43,743 nt of DNA from Streptomyces albospinus (GTDB lineage: Bacteria > Actinomycetota > Actinomycetes > Streptomycetales > Streptomycetaceae). The notes below the pieces were generated by a model. The model was not told the DNA's origin and made no database searches. It worked only from the letters and a program-made list of their open reading frames with translations. Shown here one piece after another: positions 40,425-43,743 of this stretch. Position 1 is the stretch's first letter; each line of letters begins with the position of its first letter. The stretch spans positions 441,144 to 484,886 of the forward strand of contig NZ_BMRP01000001.1 of NCBI RefSeq assembly GCF_014648695.1, in the 5' to 3' direction. A program made the position numbers and the translations under genes.

Positions 40425-40609
40425 GCGGCCACGTTTTACCAAATCTTGGTAAGCGTGGCCGCTGTTACTTGGAGTAAGTCCAGGCGGCCCCCTTGTGGCG
40501 CTATGTCGGTAATTGCCCTATGTCCCCTCGTCGTTAGCGGCGACACTGGGTGCCCAGTTGATCTCGGTCCGTCGCGGCGTGGTTATCGGTCCGTTACCCG
40601 CAAGTAACG
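40425..40609. promoter_or_regulatory. Cluster of dyads in the 644-bp thioredoxin-DUF6230 gap
   Basis: No gene is seen in 40327-40970. It holds three inverted repeats. TTACCAA-ATC-TTGGTAA (40436-40452) is extended by GCGGCCACG/CGTGGCCGC into a hairpin at 40425-40462. TTACT-TGG-AGTAA is at 40465-40477. CGTTAC-N6-GTAACG is at 40592-40609. The first could be the terminator of the thioredoxin gene. The shared TTAC...GTAA arms suggest one regulator. Confidence 0.55.
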
Positions 40610-40811
40610 AGGGCCTTGTGCGGCGGGCGGGAATGCACGACGATCGGCCACGCTCGGTCCATTCCCGCAGCCCGGCATCCGGTCGGCGCCGCGGGGCACT
40701 TGGGTCCCCACCGAGTCGGCCGGCGGCAGTGGTGCCGGCCGTGGACAGGGGGGTCTCTGCCCCACACGGCAGGGCCTGTCCAGAGAGGTTGCGCGAGAGC
40801 GTGGCCAGTGG

Positions 40812-40841
40812 TTGTCGCTCGGGGGTGATCGCCGGTATTCG
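40812..40841 (+). promoter_or_regulatory. Candidate promoter of the DUF6230 operon
   Basis: TTGTCG (40812-40817) and TATTCG (40836-40841), spacer 18 nt. The expected start near 40848 gives a leader of about 120 nt before the ATG at 40971. Confidence 0.45.
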
Positions 40842-40970
40842 GAAACACGTTGTAACTCCGAGGACAGGCGCTCTCCTTCCCGAGGACGTAGCACTTCTCC
40901 CATCCCAGGTACGGCCGTCTCAACTGAGGCGGAGCGTCCCGGAGATGTACGTCCGAGAAGGAGGAAAGTC

Positions 40971-41588
40971 ATGGAGTCCCTGGCTCGTGGCGGTACCAGA
41001 TGGAAGCGGTTCGCCGTCGTCATGGTGCCGAGCGTGGCGGCCACCGCCGCCATCGGCGTGGCCCTCTCGCAGGGTGCGCTCGCGGCGTCGTTCAGCGTGT
41101 CCGGCCAGCAGTTCAAGGTCAGCACGGACCGACTGGACGGCACCGGCTTCGTTCAGTACGGAGCGGTCGACACCCAGAAGGGTGGCAAGAACGTTCCGGT
41201 GGCGGTCTCGGGGTTCTCGAACGCCAAGATCCACAACCTGTGCCAGTCCGTCGTCGTGCCGGTTCCGGTCTTCGGCGACGTGTCGATGAAGCTCCAGGCC
41301 GGCGGTGGCAGCCAGCCCGTGGAGGCCAAGAACCTCTACATCGACCTCGACCAGCTCAGCGCGGACGCGACCTTCAACAACATCAACATCGGTGTTGCCG
41401 CGGGTTCGACGTCCAAGGGTCCCGGTATGCACAAGGGCGACAAGGCGGACCCGGGCTCCTTCGCCCAGGAAGCCGACTCGGCCACCCTGACCCACGTCCA
41501 GCAGCGTGCCTGGGCCACCACGGCCGGTACGTTCAAGCTCAGCGGCCTGAAGATGAGCGTCGCCAAGGGCAAGAACGAGTGCTACTGA
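40971..41588 (+). CDS. DUF6230-family secreted/anchored protein
   Basis: A 205-residue exported protein. Basic residues (GGTRWKRF) precede a hydrophobic helix (AVVMVPSVAATAAIGVAL) and a likely signal-peptidase site after ALA (near residue 40). The mature part is a beta-rich domain of the DUF6230 type with two cysteines (HNLCQSV and KNECY), likely a disulphide. Homologues are often misnamed cholesterol esterase; no Ser-hydrolase motif is visible. A perfect GAAGGAGGAAA ribosome-binding site precedes the ATG. It heads a three-gene envelope operon. Confidence 0.92.
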   Translation: MESLARGGTRWKRFAVVMVPSVAATAAIGVALSQGALAASFSVSGQQFKVSTDRLDGTGFVQYGAVDTQKGGKNVPVAVSGFSNAKIHNLCQSVVVPVPVFGDVSMKLQAGGGSQPVEAKNLYIDLDQLSADATFNNINIGVAAGSTSKGPGMHKGDKADPGSFAQEADSATLTHVQQRAWATTAGTFKLSGLKMSVAKGKNECY

Positions 41589-41713
41589 CGCGCTGAGGCG
41601 TGCGGGTGCGGGGTGGAGCTGCGCGGCGAGAGCCGTTCCCCGTACCCGCGCGCCCGGTAGCGCCGGGCAGTACCCACTGATCCACCGACTTGCCAGTCCG
41701 AGGAGCCGTACGA

Positions 41714-41850
41714 CATGAGCGAGCGGAGCGAGCGAATCATCAGGGGGATGCGCGCCTCGCGAATGCGAGGGCGAGCGAAGCGAGCTCTCGGCATGAGCGA
41801 GCGGACCATGGGGGTCCCTCCGGCCGGACGCTGGGGGAGAGTCAAGAACA
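41714..41850 (+). repeat. Interspersed repeat block between DUF6230 and DUF6114 genes
   Basis: CATGAGCGAGCGGA occurs at 41714-41727 and 41792-41805. A hairpin CCTCGC-GAAT-GCGAGG is at 41755-41770. GGGGGTCCCTCC...GCTGGGGGAG (41811-41840) resembles the element in the AIM24 gene. The 314-bp gap (41589-41902) otherwise holds only the small ORF below. Confidence 0.65.
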
Positions 41851-41906
41851 GGCGCGCGCGGCACGACTTTTGCGGGCCCGCCGACCGCAAGGAGGCTGGT
41901 GCATGA
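41715..41906 (+). CDS. Possible 63-residue leader ORF, perhaps a relic of a repeat insertion
   Basis: ATG with a good AGGAG site (41701-41705); the stop overlaps the ATG of the DUF6114 gene (ATGA at 41903), as in translational coupling. The product is very Arg-rich (MSERSERIIRGMRASRMRGR...), built from the interspersed repeat, and matches no family I know. It may be the old start region of the DUF6114 gene displaced by a roughly 190-bp insertion: both ATGs read ATGAGCG. Confidence 0.35.
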   Translation: MSERSERIIRGMRASRMRGRAKRALGMSERTMGVPPAGRWGRVKNRRARHDFCGPADRKEAGA

Positions 41907-42466
41907 GCGCCGAAACGCGATCAGGGCTGATCGAGATCCTCGGCCGGAAGCGGCTTGCGTTCCGGGAATGGCGCGGACACCGCCCGTTCTGGGGCGGCCT
42001 GCTGACTCTGCTGGCCGGCATACCGATCATGTACATCCCCTATGCGAACCTCACCATCGGTTCCCTGACCGTCCGCATGGCGACCACCGCCGGAGCAGGC
42101 TCGCTGATCATCGGCGTCCTGCTGGTGGTGCTCGGTCTGACCATGTGGTTCCAGCCGGCCTCGCGGGTCTTCGCGGGTGTCGCGGCGATTCTGCTCTCCC
42201 TGGTTTCCCTGGTCGTCTCGAACTTCGGCGCCTTCCTGATCGGCTTCCTGCTGGGGTTGATCGGCGGTGCGCTGGGTGTCTCCTGGGCACCGGGCAAGCC
42301 CGTGCAGAGCGCGGACGAGCCCGGTGAACCGGACCACATCGTCGGACCGGTGGTCGCCACGAACCCCGCTCCGGCGGCCGGCGGTCCCGGGTCGGGCAAC
42401 GGACTGGACGACTTCTCAGGAACGAGCCCGACCAACGGAACGAACGGGAGGCACCGTGCCGGGTGA
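41903..42466 (+). CDS. DUF6114 membrane protein
   Basis: A 187-residue protein with about four hydrophobic helices (FWGGLLTLLAGIPIMYIPY; AGAGSLIIGVLLVVLGLTMWF; VFAGVAAILLSLVSLVV; FGAFLIGFLLGLIGGALGVSW). It has a cytoplasmic N-terminus (LAFREWRGHRPFWGG, family-typical) and a 55-residue Gly/Pro/Asn-rich tail. An AAGGAGG ribosome-binding site (41889-41895) precedes the ATG. Its end overlaps the next gene by 11 nt. Such proteins commonly sit between DUF6230 and Ser/Pro-rich envelope proteins; the function is unknown. Confidence 0.92.
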   Translation: MSAETRSGLIEILGRKRLAFREWRGHRPFWGGLLTLLAGIPIMYIPYANLTIGSLTVRMATTAGAGSLIIGVLLVVLGLTMWFQPASRVFAGVAAILLSLVSLVVSNFGAFLIGFLLGLIGGALGVSWAPGKPVQSADEPGEPDHIVGPVVATNPAPAAGGPGSGNGLDDFSGTSPTNGTNGRHRAG

Positions 42467-43706
42467 CGAGCTGCACCAGGAGAACGCAGCCGCCGGGGCG
42501 AGATCCGGGCCGAGGCACGCGGCACCCAGAAAGCCGCTGCTGACTCGGCTGCATGTGCCCGCGGGCAAGGCCATCGCCATCGCGGCGATGCCGTCCGCCG
42601 TGCTCATGGGCATGGGGCTGACGCCCCAGATGGCGATAGCCAAGTCGGCGCCGCCCGAGAGCCCCTTCAAGGACGGTCCGTGCGTCACCGCCCCGGACAA
42701 CTCCGGGCAGAGCGCCAAGGCCGACGATGCGAAGAGCAAGGACGGCAAGAGCACCGCCACGCCGTCCGCCAAGCCCTCCGCCTCGCCCTCGCCGTCCGCG
42801 AGCAAGGATGCGGGCACCAAGCCCGCCGCCACGCCGTCGGCCAAGCCGTCCGCCACCCCGAAGACCGAGGCGCCCTCGGGCTCCGCTACGCCGTCGCCGT
42901 CGGCCTCTTCGGACGGCGGGCTGCTCGGCGGTATCGGCGACGCGCTCGGCGGTCTCTTCGGCGTCCACAAGAAGGCCGATCAGCCGACGGCCTCGCCCAG
43001 TCCCTCGCCGTCCGCGTCCGCCACCAAGGCGCCGGCGCCGGCCCCGTCCACCCCCGCCGCCTCGTCGGCGGACTCCGGGCCCGGTCTGGACGAGGTCACC
43101 AAGCCGGTCACGGACGCCGTCAAGGACCCGTCGAAGGCGGTCAACGACACCACGCACGGCGTGGTGGGCACGGCCGACAACGCGGCCGGCGGCGCGCTGA
43201 CCGGCAAGGACTCCAGCGGCAAGCAGGCGTACCCCTGCGTCGTCGAGAACAAGCAGAAGGGCAAGGACGAGCAGACGCCCGTCACCCTGCCGGACCTCCC
43301 GTGGCACCTGGAGTCCAGCGGGCTGACCCTGCGCGGTCTGAACTACGAGGGCGTCGTCAACGTCACGACGCAGAGCGGCCACGTCAAGCAGGCCCTGAAG
43401 TTCACCGCGGACAGCATCGACATCGGCGACCTGCACCAGATCGTCGACGACCCGTCGTCGGGCAAGCACTACCACGTGCGCTCGACCCCGGGTTCCACGT
43501 CGACCATCCGCGGCGGCAAGGTCACGCTGTACACCGAGCGGTTGCAGGGCAACCTCTTCGGGCTGATCCCGATCGTCTTCGATCCGGAGCACCCGCCGCC
43601 GCTCAACGTCCCGTACGCCTACTTCAGCAAGGTGAAGCTGGACCAGGCGGGCCAGTTCGGCGGCAATCTGCACGTCCCGGGCATGGCCGTGTCCATCGAG
43701 AACTGA
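42456..43706 (+). CDS. Ser/Pro-rich envelope protein with conserved C-terminal beta domain
   Basis: A 416-residue protein. A basic N-terminus (about 1-30) and a hydrophobic stretch (AIAIAAMPSAVLMGMGL) suggest export, with or without cleavage after the downstream Ala-rich site. Residues 65-225 are low-complexity PSASPSPSA/APAPAPSTPA linkers broken by a Gly-rich LLGGIGDALGGLFG. The C-terminal 150 residues (from YPCVVENK) are a beta-rich domain with SSGLTLRGLNYEG and ADSIDIGDLHQIV, reminiscent of DUF6230 strands. Two cysteines (GPCVT, YPCVV) could pair. The GTG at 42456 follows CGGGAGG and overlaps the DUF6114 gene. It was probably co-evolved with the two upstream genes. Confidence 0.85.
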   Translation: MPGDELHQENAAAGARSGPRHAAPRKPLLTRLHVPAGKAIAIAAMPSAVLMGMGLTPQMAIAKSAPPESPFKDGPCVTAPDNSGQSAKADDAKSKDGKSTATPSAKPSASPSPSASKDAGTKPAATPSAKPSATPKTEAPSGSATPSPSASSDGGLLGGIGDALGGLFGVHKKADQPTASPSPSPSASATKAPAPAPSTPAASSADSGPGLDEVTKPVTDAVKDPSKAVNDTTHGVVGTADNAAGGALTGKDSSGKQAYPCVVENKQKGKDEQTPVTLPDLPWHLESSGLTLRGLNYEGVVNVTTQSGHVKQALKFTADSIDIGDLHQIVDDPSSGKHYHVRSTPGSTSTIRGGKVTLYTERLQGNLFGLIPIVFDPEHPPPLNVPYAYFSKVKLDQAGQFGGNLHVPGMAVSIEN

Positions 43707-43743
43707 CCGGGGAACCACCCGGCCGGAATCTTCCGGGAGCCGC

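Noticed and set aside
40493..40970. Possible riboswitch in the long DUF6230 leader
   Set aside because: The leader has local hairpins but I could not match any known riboswitch core (for example c-di-AMP or cobalamin), so only the dyads are reported.
1..43743. Prophage, integrative element or biosynthetic gene cluster
   Set aside because: No integrase, transposase, attachment-site duplication, tRNA end, PKS/NRPS or other hallmark gene; gene order appears to be conserved core chromosome.

Overview
This window is high-GC actinobacterial chromosome, almost certainly Streptomyces. Coding third positions are nearly all G or C. The adjacent pair filP and scy (apical-growth coiled-coil proteins) is a Streptomyces hallmark. 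Gene order (nucS, SCO5389-type gene, luciferase-like oxidoreductase, two ABC pairs, filP, scy, methylmalonyl-CoA epimerase, thiolase, meaB, icmA, thioredoxin/TPR) looks like the conserved core arm around S. coelicolor SCO5380-SCO5422, recalled from memory and not searched. There are no rRNA or tRNA genes, prophage, transposase or biosynthetic gene cluster.

Layout. 1-3300: a NarL/DesK-type two-component system whose two genes both carry a rare TTA codon, an integral membrane protein and a PduO-type cobalamin adenosyltransferase. 3.8-8.1 kb: 3-hydroxybutyryl-CoA dehydrogenase, a STAS protein lacking the usual phospho-serine, and an 877-residue membrane-anchored ATPase with a Pro/Thr/Gly tail. 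8.1-11.2 kb: NucS mismatch endonuclease, SCO5389-type protein, LLM flavin oxidoreductase, small CxxC/HxxxC protein. 11.2-15.9 kb: two tandem paralogous ATPase/ABC-2 permease pairs, all four on the minus strand, three of them with low-complexity tails. 16.0-21.4 kb: filP and scy. 21.6-24.5 kb: methylmalonyl-CoA epimerase, divergent thiolase and meaB. 24.6-31.8 kb: two MarR regulators, a three-gene AIM24 operon, two DUF3817 membrane proteins, a thiamine-binding protein and a divergent winged-helix regulator/MFS pair. 32.0-33.7 kb: isobutyryl-CoA mutase large subunit behind a palindromic operator. 33.8-39.0 kb: an OmpR/HK system divergent from a MurG-like plus LegB-like gene pair, then TetR. 39.3 kb to the end: thioredoxin/TPR protein, then a secreted DUF6230 protein, a DUF6114 membrane protein and a Ser/Pro-rich envelope protein.

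How they work together. Adenosyltransferase, epimerase, MeaB and IcmA are the cofactor-loading, racemising, repair and catalytic parts of coenzyme-B12 acyl-CoA mutase metabolism. Thiolase and hydroxybutyryl-CoA dehydrogenase make the C4 unit that feeds butyryl/isobutyryl-CoA and ethylmalonyl-CoA. These genes are scattered over about 30 kb, not in one operon, and would support acyl-CoA (and polyketide-precursor) supply. The second theme is the cell envelope and tip growth: FilP/Scy, the MurG/LegB-like glycan genes under an adjacent two-component system, and the DUF6230/DUF6114 operon.

The most interesting non-textbook signals are: TTA codons confined to one two-component system; four AGTMML repeats (FHA-ligand-like) in an ABC permease; an 18-bp perfect palindrome inside the icmA promoter; an 11-bp-phased direct repeat between the OmpR system and the MurG/LegB-like pair; four 12-bp iterons upstream of the thioredoxin gene; small interspersed repeats inserted into genes; a CRISPR-repeat-like element with no cas genes; and recurrent leaderless-type promoters.
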